Source: Methylocystis echinoides (GTDB lineage Bacteria; Pseudomonadota; Alphaproteobacteria; Rhizobiales; Beijerinckiaceae). From it: a DNA stretch of 64,000 nt. The stretch spans positions 1 through 64,000 of the forward strand of contig NZ_BSEC01000006.1 of the NCBI RefSeq assembly GCF_027923385.1, written 5' to 3'. Below the pieces are notes generated by a model, which searched no databases, was not told the DNA's origin, and saw only the letters and a list, made by a program, of their open reading frames with translations. Below, in pieces: positions 17,813 through 26,238 of this stretch (position 1 is the first letter of the stretch; every line of letters starts with the position of its first letter). A program made the position numbers and the translations under genes.

Positions 17813-19948
17813 ATGGCTACTGCCGTTCAGAAGATCACCCTGTCGTCCTCGCGCGACATCCCCTTCAACAAGCTGGTGCTCAGCCAGTCGAATGTCCGGC
17901 GCGTGAAGGCCGGCGTCTCGATCGAGGAGTTGGCCGAGGACATTGCCCGGCGCGGCCTGCTTCAGGGCCTCAACGTCCGCCCCGTGCTCGACGCCGAAGG
18001 CAAGGAATCCGGCATGTTCGAGATCCCGGCCGGCGGCCGCCGCTACCGCGCGCTCGAACGGTTGGTCAAGCAGAAGCGCCTGGCCAAGAACGCGCCCGTG
18101 CCCTGTGTCGTGCGCGATGCCGCGACCGACATCCTCGCTGAAGACGATTCGCTTGCCGAGAACGTCCAGCGGGCGCCGCTTCATCCCCTCGACCAGTTCC
18201 GCGCGTTCCAGGCGATGCGCGAGAAAGGGCGCTCCGAGGAGGACATTGCAGCAGCCTTCTTCACCTCGGCCAATGTGGTGAAGCAGCGCCTGCGGCTCGC
18301 CAGCGTCTCGCCGAAGCTGCTCGATCTCTATGCTGAGGATGGCATTTCTCTCGAGCAGTTGATGGCCTTCACCGTCAGCTCCGATCATGCCCGCCAGGAG
18401 CAGGTTTGGGAGACGATCTCCGGCTCATGGTCGAAGGAGCCCTATCAGATCCGCCGCATGCTGACGGAATCGACGGTGCGCGCCTCCGACAAGCGCGCCG
18501 TCTTCGTCGGCATCGACGCCTATGAGGCGGCAGGCGGCATCGTCCTGCGCGACCTGTTCCAGTCCGACGATGGCGGCTGGCTGCAGGATGCGGCGCTGCT
18601 CGACCGGCTGGCCGCCGAGAAGCTGAAGGTCATGGCCGACGAGATCGCCAATGAAGGCTGGAAGTGGATCGAGGTCGCCGTCAGCTTCCCCTATGGTGTG
18701 ACACATGGCCTGCGCGAACTGGAAGGCACGCCGATCGATCGCACGACCGAGGAACAGGCGACGCTCGATGCCCTGCGTGCCGAGTATGACAAGCTCCAGG
18801 CCGAATATGAGGATGCGGACGAGCTGCCGGAAGAGGTCGATGAGCGCCTGGGCGAGATCGAGACCGCGACCGACGCGCTCGAAACCCGTCACGTCCGCTA
18901 CGATCCGGCCGACATCGCACGCGCCGGCGTTTTCGTCAGCATCGATTCCGATGGCTCGCTGCTCGTCGACCGCGGCTATGTGAAGCCCGAGGACGAGGCT
19001 CCGGCCACCGATGGCGGCGAGGATGGTGACGGGAAGACGGCGGGCGATCCCGACGGGGACGGTTCCAGCCAGCGCACGATCATTAGCATCGGCGGACAGC
19101 CCATCGAGGCGGATGACGAGGAGGAAGACGCCATCAAGCCCCTGCCGGACCGTCTCGTGATGGAGCTGACCGCTGAGCGCACGCTGGCGCTCAGGGACAA
19201 GCTTGCGGGCGACCCGGCGACCGCCTTCCTGGCCGTGCTGCACAAGTTCTGCCGCGACGTCTTCTCGCGCTACAGCGCCCACGGCGTCGCGATGGAAGTC
19301 GCGGTACGCGGCACGGTGTTTCAGGCGCAGTCGCCGGAACTGCGGGACACGCCCTATGCGCGTGCGATCGAGGCGCGCCACAAGGATTGGGAAGCACGCC
19401 TGCCGGCTAACGTCGCCGACCTCTGGGATGCGCTCGCCGCGCTTGCCGGCACTGAGCAGGCCGAACTGTTCGCCCATTGCGCATCGTTCGGCGTCAACGC
19501 GCTCTATGAGCGGGCCGACCGCTATGGTTGCGGCGCGATCTCCGCGCATGGGGTCCAGTTGCGCCTTGCCGAGGCCGATCACCTTGCCCGCGCCACCGGC
19601 CTCGACATGGCCGTGGCGGGCTGGCGTCCAACCGTCGGCAATTATCTCGGTCGCGTCACCAAGGCGCGCATCCTCGAAGCCGTGCGCGAAGGCGCGGGTG
19701 AACGGGCCGCGCAGCTCATCGACCATCTGAAGAAGGGCGATATGGCGAAGGAAGCCGAGCGGCTGCTCGCCGACACCGGCTGGCTGCCCGAGCCGCTGCG
19801 CCTTGCCGGTGCCGAGCTGGCTCCTGACCTGGCGACGACGGAGGGAGAAACCGAGGCGTTGCCGGACTTTCTCGCCGACGATGACGACGAGTCTTCCACC
19901 AACGCTGACGGCGAGGATGACCCGGCCCGCATGATCGCTGCGGAATAG
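17813..19948 (+). CDS. Large ParB/RepB-like nuclease-domain protein
   Basis: A 711-residue protein of the plasmid ParB-like group. Residues 14-115 form the ParB N-terminal domain: IPFNKLVLSQSNVRRVKAGV, then the GGRRYRALERLVKQ box and the LAENVQRAPLHPLDQFRAFQ box. A helix-turn-helix region follows (FFTSANVVKQRLRLASVSPK). The middle is acidic and helical (residues about 300-350), and the C-terminus is acidic and low complexity. Such long ParB-like proteins accompany ArdC and DUF736 on alphaproteobacterial plasmids and integrative elements and are not the repABC partition protein. The ATG at 17,813 gives the usual MATAVQKITLS start, only 22 bp from the IS end, so its original promoter was probably displaced by the insertion. 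Confidence 0.85.
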   Translation: MATAVQKITLSSSRDIPFNKLVLSQSNVRRVKAGVSIEELAEDIARRGLLQGLNVRPVLDAEGKESGMFEIPAGGRRYRALERLVKQKRLAKNAPVPCVVRDAATDILAEDDSLAENVQRAPLHPLDQFRAFQAMREKGRSEEDIAAAFFTSANVVKQRLRLASVSPKLLDLYAEDGISLEQLMAFTVSSDHARQEQVWETISGSWSKEPYQIRRMLTESTVRASDKRAVFVGIDAYEAAGGIVLRDLFQSDDGGWLQDAALLDRLAAEKLKVMADEIANEGWKWIEVAVSFPYGVTHGLRELEGTPIDRTTEEQATLDALRAEYDKLQAEYEDADELPEEVDERLGEIETATDALETRHVRYDPADIARAGVFVSIDSDGSLLVDRGYVKPEDEAPATDGGEDGDGKTAGDPDGDGSSQRTIISIGGQPIEADDEEEDAIKPLPDRLVMELTAERTLALRDKLAGDPATAFLAVLHKFCRDVFSRYSAHGVAMEVAVRGTVFQAQSPELRDTPYARAIEARHKDWEARLPANVADLWDALAALAGTEQAELFAHCASFGVNALYERADRYGCGAISAHGVQLRLAEADHLARATGLDMAVAGWRPTVGNYLGRVTKARILEAVREGAGERAAQLIDHLKKGDMAKEAERLLADTGWLPEPLRLAGAELAPDLATTEGETEALPDFLADDDDESSTNADGEDDPARMIAAE

Positions 19949-20006
19949 CCGAACTAGGCGGGGCGGCCCTGGCCGCCTCGCATCCCTTCACCCCATCCGC
20001 TTATCC

Positions 20007-20042
20007 GAGCCCGGCCCCCCACAACGGGGAACAGCCGGGCTC
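20007..20042 (+). promoter_or_regulatory. Hairpin in leader of the next gene
   Basis: Nine-base perfect arms GAGCCCGGC and GCCGGGCTC with an 18-base loop, starting 58 bp after the ParB-like stop and ending 21 bp before the next ATG. It may be an intercistronic stem or a weak terminator; no T-run follows. Confidence 0.5.
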
Positions 20043-20063
20043 CTCTCGTTTCAGGAGCCTGAC

Positions 20064-20333
20064 ATGGCCGACTATTTCACTCATTTCTCATGCCTGCTCG
20101 ATGTCGGCACGCCGCAGAACGCGGCCCGCGCACTCGACCTCTACAACAGGCTGTCCGAAGCGGCGGAAGACCCGCCGTCCGACGGCTTCCTGCTTTCGAT
20201 CCAGCCCGAACATGGCGGCAGGCGGCTCTGGATCCGCGATGACGTGACCGGCGGCCCGCAGCGCGTCATCGACTTCGTGCTGCTCTGCGCGAAAACCTTC
20301 GGCCTCACCGGCTGCTGGGGTTTCCAATATGCG
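20064..20333 (+). pseudogene. Truncated conserved plasmid protein, interrupted by recombinase element
   Basis: About 90 residues of a conserved hypothetical plasmid protein (FTHFSCLLDVGTPQNAARAL, later RLWIRDDVTGGPQRVIDFVL and LTGCWGFQYA). Family relatives as I remember them continue with Cys/Gly-rich sequence after WGFQYA. Here the frame instead runs into the palindromic end of an inserted element at about 20,334 and stops at 20,501 after unrelated residues. The missing C-terminal part is not found at the other side of the recombinase genes. The function is unknown. Its place just after the ParB-like gene is typical for the family. Confidence 0.7.
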
Positions 20334-20353
20334 TTATGCCGAATTCGGCATAA
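20334..20353. repeat. Perfect 20-bp palindrome at element end
   Basis: TTATGCCGAATTCGGCATAA is its own reverse complement. Related ATTATGCC and GGCATAAT motifs recur at about 20,360-20,382 and 20,435-20,443, so this looks like a recombinase-binding site cluster at the junction with the broken gene. Confidence 0.8.
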
Positions 20354-20383
20354 GGCGTATTATGCCAGTGCTAGGATTATGCC

Positions 20384-20427
20384 GCATGGCCACGGCCTGG
20401 GCGTGGTAGTGTTAACCGTGGCCATGC
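20384..20427. repeat. 12-bp inverted repeat downstream of the recombinases
   Basis: Arms GCATGGCCACGG (20,384-20,395) and CCGTGGCCATGC (20,416-20,427) with a 20-base loop, flanked by ATTATGCC and GGCATAAT motifs. It could be part of the recombination site or a terminator for the recombinase transcript; there is no T-run. Confidence 0.65.
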
Positions 20428-20442
20428 GACTATTCGGCATAA

Positions 20443-21435
20443 TCAGAGCGACTCGAGGAAGGCCAGCAACTTATCGTCCGGGCGATATCTACCCGATCTG
20501 ACACCCGGTGCTGTCACTTGCCGCAGAGCATTTTCTTTCAGCCGCATATCGGCATGGATGTAGATCTGAGTTGTTTCCACGGATTCATGGCCCAGCCAAA
20601 GCGCGATGACTGCCTGATCGACACCACTATGTAAAAGTTCCATCGCGGTGCTGTGGCGAAGGGTGTGCGGCGTGACGCGTTTTCCCACAAGGCTCGGGCA
20701 GGTCTGCGCAGCCGACGTGCAGTATTTTCGGACCAGATGTTCGAGCGCATCGCGACTGAGACGATCACCACGGATCGAGGGGAACAGCGGACCGGCACTT
20801 TCCTTACGATCACGGATCCAGGACTGGATCAGTCTGGCCGTGTCCCGGCGCAATGGCGTTCGGCGGTCTTTGCGGCCTTTCCCCAAGCATTTGACATGGG
20901 CACCGGTACCAAGCACGATATCTCCGCAGTTCAGGTTGACCAGTTCCGAAGCCCGCAAGCCGGTCTGAAGGGCAAGGAGCAGCAGCGCATGATCCCGTCG
21001 CCCGACCCAGGTGCTGCGATCAGGTGCGCCAAGCAGCGCGGCGATTTCCTCGGCATCCAGGAAGGTCACGGCCCTTTTCACTTGACGCTTGTTCGGCATG
21101 GCTAGGATGCGCTGGCAATGATGCAGCCAAGCCGGCTCGGTCATCGCGACATATCGGAAGAATGACCGGATCGCGGCGAGCCGGGCGTTTCGGGATCTGA
21201 TTGTGTTGCCGCGAGACACTTCGACGTGGCTGAGGAAGTCCGCCACTATGTCGGCATCGATGTCGGCAATCTCCAGCTTCGTCGGGGTCTTGCCGCTGCG
21301 AGCCCCGACATAGCGGATCAGCAGGCGGAAGGTGTCGCGATACGCTGCGATGGTATGACGGCTAGCTTCCATCTGGACGCACAAGCGATCGGTGAAGAAG
21401 CGCTGCACCAAGGCAGGGAATGTAGCGGCGCTCAT
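20443..21435 (-). CDS. Tyrosine recombinase (RIT-type, last gene)
   Basis: A 330-residue site-specific recombinase. The N-terminal SAM-like core-binding domain (residues 1-100) contains QMEASRHTIAAYRDTFRLLI. The catalytic domain shows the first Arg in ALQTGLRASELVNLNCGDI, the H-x-x-R box in VTPHTLRHSTAMELL, the GHESVETTQIYIHAD segment and the nucleophilic Tyr in QIYIHA. All five catalytic positions seem present. The start codon overlaps the stop of the upstream recombinase gene by 4 bp, so the two are co-translated. This sequence type is characteristic of the downstream member of recombinase trios. Confidence 0.92.
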   Translation of the reverse strand: MSAATFPALVQRFFTDRLCVQMEASRHTIAAYRDTFRLLIRYVGARSGKTPTKLEIADIDADIVADFLSHVEVSRGNTIRSRNARLAAIRSFFRYVAMTEPAWLHHCQRILAMPNKRQVKRAVTFLDAEEIAALLGAPDRSTWVGRRDHALLLLALQTGLRASELVNLNCGDIVLGTGAHVKCLGKGRKDRRTPLRRDTARLIQSWIRDRKESAGPLFPSIRGDRLSRDALEHLVRKYCTSAAQTCPSLVGKRVTPHTLRHSTAMELLHSGVDQAVIALWLGHESVETTQIYIHADMRLKENALRQVTAPGVRSGRYRPDDKLLAFLESL

Positions 21436-22403
21436 TGCGAGTTCTCCGCTGCCGAACCGTCACTGACCCGTGCAGAAGCCAGTTCCAAAAGCTCGGGGAC
21501 GGCCTGAAGATACCAGTAGGTGTCCCTGAGCCCCTCATGACCAAGGTAGGTCGTCAATTTGTGCATTTCGCGCGCAGCGTCATGTCCAGCGCTATACCAT
21601 CCGGTGATCGTCCTGACGGCAAAAGTATGGCGAAGGTCGTGGATGCGTGGAGGGCTGCCGGGCATCGGCTTCGACCATGTGCCGCGCAGTCCGACACTCT
21701 GACAGACCCGGACGAAGTTTGCTCGCGCCCAGCAATAGTTAGGCCGCGCACCCTTACAATTCACGAAGAGCGGTTCCGAGTGTCGCTCAAGCAGCCGGTC
21801 CCGCTCGGAGCAATAGTGCGTCAGTCGATCTGAGACATCCGGATCAATCGGAAGGAGCCGTTCCTTGCCGTTTTTGCCATTGCGGACATGCAAAATCTGC
21901 TGTCCGGCATCAAAATCCGCCGTGTCGAGAGCCAAGGCTTCCGCAATGCGCATCCCCGTCACGGCGACAAGACCATAGAGCATCGCGCAGGTCAGGCCGC
22001 GCATCCCGTAGATAGACGGCAACTCCCGTGCCGCCCTGATGATCTGCGCGACTTCGGCATCGCTATAGATATATGGCGCAGGTCGCGTGACTCTGCCCGG
22101 AACGAAGCCGCGCGGCGGCGGGTCCTCGTGACGCTCATCCATGCTGTGTAGCCATACGGCGAACAGGCGAATGGCAGTGAACCTACTCGCCTTGGTTCCA
22201 CCGCAGGCGGGCCGCTGGCTTTTCATCCAGTCGAGGATCAGTTCCCGCGTAACAACGCCTTTTCCGGCCTGGTCCACGAAGGTGGCAAAGCTGCGCAACC
22301 GCAACTCCTCGGTCCTCAGCTTGGCGCCAAACATTCGGCGGAGATGGAGATATCGATCAAGGTCTATGGTGATCGGCGTGGCCAGATCCATCCTTTCCGG
22401 CAT
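21432..22403 (-). CDS. Tyrosine recombinase (RIT-type, upstream gene)
   Basis: A 323-residue recombinase with core-binding domain LDRYLHLRRMFGAKLRTEEL and catalytic motifs VAVTGMRIAEALALD (Arg), RIHDLRHTFAVRTI (H-x-x-R), LTTYLGHEGLRDTYWYLQAV (Gly-His and Tyr). I chose the ATG at 22,403 (MPERMDLATPITIDLDRYL) since upstream residues in frame are Arg/Ala-rich and not protein-like; 22,391 is an alternative. It would be the first or second of a recombinase trio. No third recombinase is visible upstream, so the set is incomplete or a two-gene variant. Confidence 0.9.
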   Translation of the reverse strand: MPERMDLATPITIDLDRYLHLRRMFGAKLRTEELRLRSFATFVDQAGKGVVTRELILDWMKSQRPACGGTKASRFTAIRLFAVWLHSMDERHEDPPPRGFVPGRVTRPAPYIYSDAEVAQIIRAARELPSIYGMRGLTCAMLYGLVAVTGMRIAEALALDTADFDAGQQILHVRNGKNGKERLLPIDPDVSDRLTHYCSERDRLLERHSEPLFVNCKGARPNYCWARANFVRVCQSVGLRGTWSKPMPGSPPRIHDLRHTFAVRTITGWYSAGHDAAREMHKLTTYLGHEGLRDTYWYLQAVPELLELASARVSDGSAAENSQ

Positions 22404-22698
22404 CGCCAACCCGGCCCGCACCCTGTCGGCCCGCCCCTCGGGTTTGCTGCGGTCTGCGCCCCCGGCGGTCCGCTTCAAGACCAAGCCGCAAGCGGCCGGA
22501 GCCCGCCGATCTCGACAAGGCCCGGCCGCGGCCTGCGCAGGGCTGGAGCCCCGCTTGTCCGCAACCGGACCTCGCTCGCCTGGCGGCCCCCGGGTCTTGA
22601 AGCGGCCCTCGTGCCGGCGGCGCCGGGCGACCGCACCCGAAGGGGGTCCGGCAGGGGCCGGATCGACCCCGACGGCGCAACCAGGAAAGGACACTCCC

Positions 22699-23286
22699 AT
22701 GACCAAGACCGCTCGCGCATCCCGCCCCAGCGCCCGCGTTGTCCAGCTTCGCCGCGGCACCACGGTCGAAATGATCCGGCTCGTCTGCCCCGACGCAGCG
22801 CAGGCCACCCGCATCGCCGAGAGCTTCGGTCTCACCATCCTCGACAGTGACGGCATCCGCGATCTGCATCAGCGGCTCATCACCGAGACTGCGGACGTGC
22901 TCGGCGAGGGCCTCAGCGAACGCGCCATGCAGATCCACCTGCAGCGAATCGTCGGCTCCTATGTCGGCTCCGCCCACGGCGCCGGGCAGTTCTACAGCCG
23001 GGCCGTGACCGACGCCCGCGAGGCGACGGCGCGATTGGCCAACGACGCCCGCGACGAGGACCTCGACGGACCCGTCGGCTTCGACTCCGCGGCCCAGCGC
23101 AAGCGCGAGTTCGCCGCCGAAGTCGGGGTGCAGGCGCACGCCCTGCGCATGGCGGCCGAAGGCGCGATCGCCGCTTACGAGCACGTCGTCGGCGAGAGCT
23201 GGAAGCCGTTCGAGCGCCATCCCGAGCATCCCGGCGAGACCGTCAGCCGCAAGGCGGCAGAGGTCCAGATGGCGGCATTCGAGTGA
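22699..23286 (+). CDS. Conserved plasmid protein of unknown function
   Basis: A 195-residue, mostly helical, soluble protein that I recognise only as a type of hypothetical protein found between ParB-like and ArdC genes on alphaproteobacterial plasmids. The N-terminus is basic (MTKTARASRPSARVV), followed by an acidic, Ala-rich helical body (EATARLANDARDEDLDGPVG). No catalytic motif or membrane segment is visible. The ATG at 22,699 has AGGAAAGG eleven bases upstream. A strong terminator hairpin follows within 10 bp of the stop, so it is probably a single-gene unit or the end of one. The 295 bp upstream, up to the recombinase start, hold no gene I can support. Confidence 0.75.
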   Translation: MTKTARASRPSARVVQLRRGTTVEMIRLVCPDAAQATRIAESFGLTILDSDGIRDLHQRLITETADVLGEGLSERAMQIHLQRIVGSYVGSAHGAGQFYSRAVTDAREATARLANDARDEDLDGPVGFDSAAQRKREFAAEVGVQAHALRMAAEGAIAAYEHVVGESWKPFERHPEHPGETVSRKAAEVQMAAFE

Positions 23287-23293
23287 TGCCGCC

Positions 23294-23318
23294 GGCGGGG
23301 CTTCGGCCCCGCCTTTCT
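23294..23318 (+). terminator. Rho-independent terminator
   Basis: GGCGGGGC, loop TTCG, GCCCCGCC, then TTTCTT; seven bases after the stop of the upstream gene. Confidence 0.85.
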
Positions 23319-23337
23319 TCCTCTCCGACCAATTCCG

Positions 23338-23363
23338 GCCGGTCCTTCGGGACCGGCTTTTTT
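23338..23363 (+). terminator. Second rho-independent terminator
   Basis: GCCGGTCC, loop TTCG, GGACCGGC, then six T residues. It forms a double terminator with the one at 23,294. From here to the ArdC start (about 260 bp) I see no gene. Confidence 0.88.
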
Positions 23364-23624
23364 CATGTCGCGCAGCGCGGACGCGAAAAGAAGGCAGGAG
23401 AAGGAGAGATGCGGGCGGCGATCGCCGCCCGTCTCGGCTTTCGGTCCATGCTCCGGCCTGCGCGGCAGCGCAACGGCGTGGCCGTCCTCCACTGACGTTC
23501 CGGTCCGGCGCGTCGCCAGTCATCTCGCTCATGAACCTCAACCGGATGCGCGGCCGTGCGGGCCTCCGCGGCGGACCGCCGTGACGGGCCGCGATCGGCG
23601 CGGCCTCCAACGGAGGTTCGGATC

Positions 23625-24551
23625 ATGACTGGTAAGCAAACAAAGTCCCGCGTCGACATCTATGCGCGGATCACAGATCGCATCGTCGCCGACCTGGAAC
23701 GCGGTGTTCGCCCGTGGATTCAGCCGTGGAGCGCTGCGAATGGCGCCGGACGCATCACGCGGCCCCTGCGCCACAACGGCCTGCCCTATCAGGGCATCAA
23801 TGTCGTGCTGCTCTGGTCGGAGGCCGTGGCGCGGGGCTTCGCCTCGCCGATCTGGATGACGTTCAAGCAGGCCCTTGAGCTCGGCGGCAATGTCCGCAAG
23901 GGTGAGACCGGCACGACCGTCGTCTATGCCAATCGGCTCACGAGAACGGAGACCGACGAGCATGGCGACGAGGTGGAGCGCGCGATTCCGTTCCTGCGCG
24001 CTTATTCGGTCTTCTGCGTCGACCAGATCGACGGCTTGCCGGAGCACTTATACGCCCGGCCGGCGGCGCCCGCAGCGGCGGCGCAGCGCATCGCCCATGC
24101 CGACGCATTCTTTGCCAACACCGGCGCCGTCATCCGGCACGGCGGCGACAGGGCGTTCTTCGCGCCGTTGCTCGATCTCATTCAGATGCCGCCCTTCGAG
24201 TCGTTCCGCGACCCGGAGAGCTATTACGCCACGCTGGCGCATGAGACCGTGCATTGGGCTGGCGCGGAGCATCGGCTCAACCGCGATCTCTCGCGCTATC
24301 ACAGCGATCGCAGCGAACGCGCCCGCGAGGAGCTGATCGCCGATCTGGGCGCTTGTTTCGTCAGCGCCGATCTAGGAATCGTCCCCGAGCTCGAGCCGCG
24401 CGCCGACCATGCGAGCTACCTCGCATCCTGGCTCGCGGTCCTCGCCAACGACAAGCGCTTCATCTTCTCGGCCGCCGCGCACGCGCAGCGGGCCTGCGCC
24501 TATCTGCATGGTCTGCAGCCGCAGGCGGAGACTGTGCCGGAGGCGGCTTGA
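23625..24551 (+). CDS. ardC: ArdC-like antirestriction protein
   Basis: A 308-residue protein in two parts. Residues 5-130 are the ArdC N-terminal single-stranded-DNA-binding domain (YARITDRIVADLERGVRPWI, RHNGLPYQGINVVLLW, ALELGGNVRKGETGTTVVYA). Residues about 150-290 are a polyvalent metallopeptidase domain with the zinc motif HETVHWAGA and a downstream Glu in REELIADLGACF. ArdC protects incoming single-stranded plasmid DNA from host restriction during conjugation. The ATG at 23,625 follows GGAGG. It fits the conjugative backbone seen at the right of the window. Confidence 0.94.
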   Translation: MTGKQTKSRVDIYARITDRIVADLERGVRPWIQPWSAANGAGRITRPLRHNGLPYQGINVVLLWSEAVARGFASPIWMTFKQALELGGNVRKGETGTTVVYANRLTRTETDEHGDEVERAIPFLRAYSVFCVDQIDGLPEHLYARPAAPAAAAQRIAHADAFFANTGAVIRHGGDRAFFAPLLDLIQMPPFESFRDPESYYATLAHETVHWAGAEHRLNRDLSRYHSDRSERAREELIADLGACFVSADLGIVPELEPRADHASYLASWLAVLANDKRFIFSAAAHAQRACAYLHGLQPQAETVPEAA

Positions 24552-24629
24552 TGCTCTCCGCTCCGGCCTTTGACTGGGGCTGGCATTCGTCATTCAATTG
24601 CATTACATTTCCTTGGAAAGGAGGCGATC

Positions 24630-24935
24630 ATGGCCACAAATGCGCTTGTTCAGACCCGAATCGACGCTGACGTACGGGACCGCGCGTCCGCCGTGCTCGA
24701 GGGCATAGGGCTCACGGTGTCGGACGCCGTGCGCATCCTGCTCACCCGAACCGCCAATGAAGGCGCGCTTCCGCTGGAACTCGTCACCAACAGCGAGGCG
24801 CATGACGCCTGGTTCCGGACGAAGGTGCAAGAGGCGCTGCAGGATACGCGCCCCGACGTGCCTGACGAGCAGGCCGAGACGCATTTCGCCGCTCGCCGCG
24901 CGGACGCCCGGCGCAAGGCCGCCGGCGGATCGTGA
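24630..24935 (+). CDS. RelB/DinJ-family antitoxin
   Basis: A 101-residue antitoxin. The ribbon-helix-helix DNA-binding part is residues 5-50 (VQTRIDADVRDRASAVLEGI, then LTVSDAVRILLTRTAN), and the acidic C-terminus should wrap the toxin. The ATG at 24,630 has a strong AAAGGAGG site. It overlaps the toxin start by 4 bp (GTGA), the classical coupled arrangement that keeps antitoxin in excess. RelB-type proteins usually repress their own promoter; an operator is expected in the 78 bp upstream but I did not identify it. Confidence 0.92.
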   Translation: MATNALVQTRIDADVRDRASAVLEGIGLTVSDAVRILLTRTANEGALPLELVTNSEAHDAWFRTKVQEALQDTRPDVPDEQAETHFAARRADARRKAAGGS

Positions 24936-25225
24936 AACTCGTCTGGTCGGCCTTCGCGCTCGCCGATCGCGACGGCATCTTCACCCATATCGAAGCGGAC
25001 AATCCGCGCGCGGCGATCGCCGTCGACGAGCGGATCGCCACCGCAGCGCGCCGCTTGGTCGACTTTCCGGAGAGCGGCCGTCCCGGCCGCGTCGCCGGCA
25101 CGCGCGAGCTCGTCATCACCGGCACGCCCTATGTGGCAGCCTACGCCGTGACCGCTGAGACGATCCGAATTCTGCGCGTCCTGCACGGCGCCCAAAGATG
25201 GCCGGATGAGCTGCCGCAAGGCTGA
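24932..25225 (+). CDS. RelE/ParE-family toxin
   Basis: A 97-residue toxin of the RelE/ParE superfamily, with the family pattern WSAFALADRDGIFTHIEADN, then LVDFPESGRPGRVAGTRELV and the final strand TIRILRVLHGAQRWP. The start is GTG at 24,932. Whether it cleaves ribosome-bound mRNA (RelE) or poisons gyrase (ParE) cannot be decided by eye; the FPESGRPGR and VLHGAQRWP segments resemble ParE. With its antitoxin it most likely serves plasmid maintenance. Confidence 0.9.
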   Translation: MKLVWSAFALADRDGIFTHIEADNPRAAIAVDERIATAARRLVDFPESGRPGRVAGTRELVITGTPYVAAYAVTAETIRILRVLHGAQRWPDELPQG

Positions 25226-25433
25226 GCCAGCCATCATCACCCCTTTTTCTGGGGTGGCAGTTGGAGGCTGCGAGGCAGATCGTAGGGCAACCGCGGCGGC
25301 ATCATGCTTCTGGGTGAACGAACACCGGCAATTGTCTCAGCCCCGCCCGCAAAGGCAAAGCCCTTCGCGTCCCGATCGCCTCACCTCAGACGCGATTCGC
25401 TCAACCGCTCTTGACTCTCGCCCCAACAGCACA

Positions 25434-25448
25434 GAACAAATAGAGAAC
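25434..25448 (+). promoter_or_regulatory. LexA (SOS) box upstream of imuA-imuB-dnaE2
   Basis: GAAC-AAATAGA-GAAC, the reverse complement of the alphaproteobacterial LexA site GTTC-N7-GTTC. It lies 38 bp before the imuA start, where a LexA-controlled promoter of this cassette is known to be in related bacteria. The 208 bp between the toxin gene and this box hold no gene. Confidence 0.85.
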
Positions 25449-25485
25449 ATGATGCAAGAGCCATCGCAGGAGGTCAAGGACCAAC

Positions 25486-26238
25486 GTGCGGCCGCAGCCC
25501 GCCATAGAGTCGTTGCGCGCGCAAATCGAGAAGATCGAGGGTCGAACCCCGCGCGCGAAATCGGTGCTTCCATTCGGAATCGCCGAGGTGGACTCACGAC
25601 TTCCCGGCGGAGGGCTGGCACTCGGCGCTCTGCACGAGGTGGCGGGCGGCGGATTCGGCGCCGTTGACGGCGCGGCCGCAGCCCTCTTCGCCGGCGGCGT
25701 CGCAGCGCGGACGAAAGGCAAGGTCCTGTGGTGCATCACGCGCCCAGACCTTTTCGCGCCCGCACTTGCCCAGGCAGGTTTGCCGCCCGACAGGGTGATC
25801 TACGTCGAGGCGGGTGACGACAAGTCGCTTCTCGCCTGCATGGAGGAGGGTCTTCGTCATGGCGGACTGGGCGCCGTCGTTGGCGAGGTCGCGCGTCTCT
25901 CGATGACTGCGTCACGGCGCCTCCAACTCGCGGCTGAAGGAGCCGGTACGATCGGTATCGCGCTCCGGCGCTGGCGGCGCCAGACCGAGGCAGCCGATTT
26001 CGGGCAACCGACCGCAGCCATGACGCGCTGGAGAATTTCGGTGTTGCCCTCGTCGCCGCTTCCGGTTCCCGGTGTGGGCCGTCATCGATGGCTCGTCGAA
26101 TTGATCCGCGCCCGCGCGGGCGAGAGTGCAGATTTCGAGTTGGAGGCTTGCGATGACACGGGTTGTCTCGCTCTTCCTGCCGAGCTGGTCGACCGACCGG
26201 CTGCGGCGGAAGGGCGGCGACGCGGCGCCTCCGCTTGA
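25486..26238 (+). CDS. imuA: ImuA, SOS mutagenesis accessory protein
   Basis: A 250-residue RecA/SulA-like protein that works with ImuB and DnaE2 in damage-induced mutagenesis. Typical segments are LRAQIEKIEGRTPRAKSVLP, GIAEVDSRLPGGGLALGALH, the WCITRPDLFAPALAQAGLPP strand and EAGDDKSLLACMEEGLRHGG. The start is GTG at 25,486, with AGGAGG about 12 bases upstream. A LexA box lies just upstream, so it is the first gene of the SOS operon. The end overlaps imuB by 86 bp. ImuA is thought to connect the mutasome with RecA. Confidence 0.93.
   Translation: MRPQPAIESLRAQIEKIEGRTPRAKSVLPFGIAEVDSRLPGGGLALGALHEVAGGGFGAVDGAAAALFAGGVAARTKGKVLWCITRPDLFAPALAQAGLPPDRVIYVEAGDDKSLLACMEEGLRHGGLGAVVGEVARLSMTASRRLQLAAEGAGTIGIALRRWRRQTEAADFGQPTAAMTRWRISVLPSSPLPVPGVGRHRWLVELIRARAGESADFELEACDDTGCLALPAELVDRPAAAEGRRRGASA

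Larger units (their letters stand above)
20331..22403. mobile_element. RIT-like element with two tandem tyrosine recombinases
   Basis: Two leftward tyrosine recombinase genes overlap by 4 bp and begin immediately to the right of a palindrome-rich segment (20,334-20,445). This resembles RIT (recombinase in trio) elements, which carry three such genes, but only two are present. The left end breaks a conserved plasmid gene at about 20,333. I could not find the matching right end; sequence between 22,404 and 22,698 holds no recognisable gene or copy of the left-end palindrome. The element is therefore probably truncated, and the boundaries given are approximate. Confidence 0.6.

Noticed and set aside
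20064..20501. A continuous 145-residue protein
   Set aside because: Only the first 90 residues are conserved-type; the rest is translated element-end palindromes, so it is listed as a truncated gene.
21432..22856. A 474-residue recombinase
   Set aside because: The first 150 residues are Arg/Ala/Pro-rich translation of noncoding sequence; the start at 22,403 gives a normal recombinase length.
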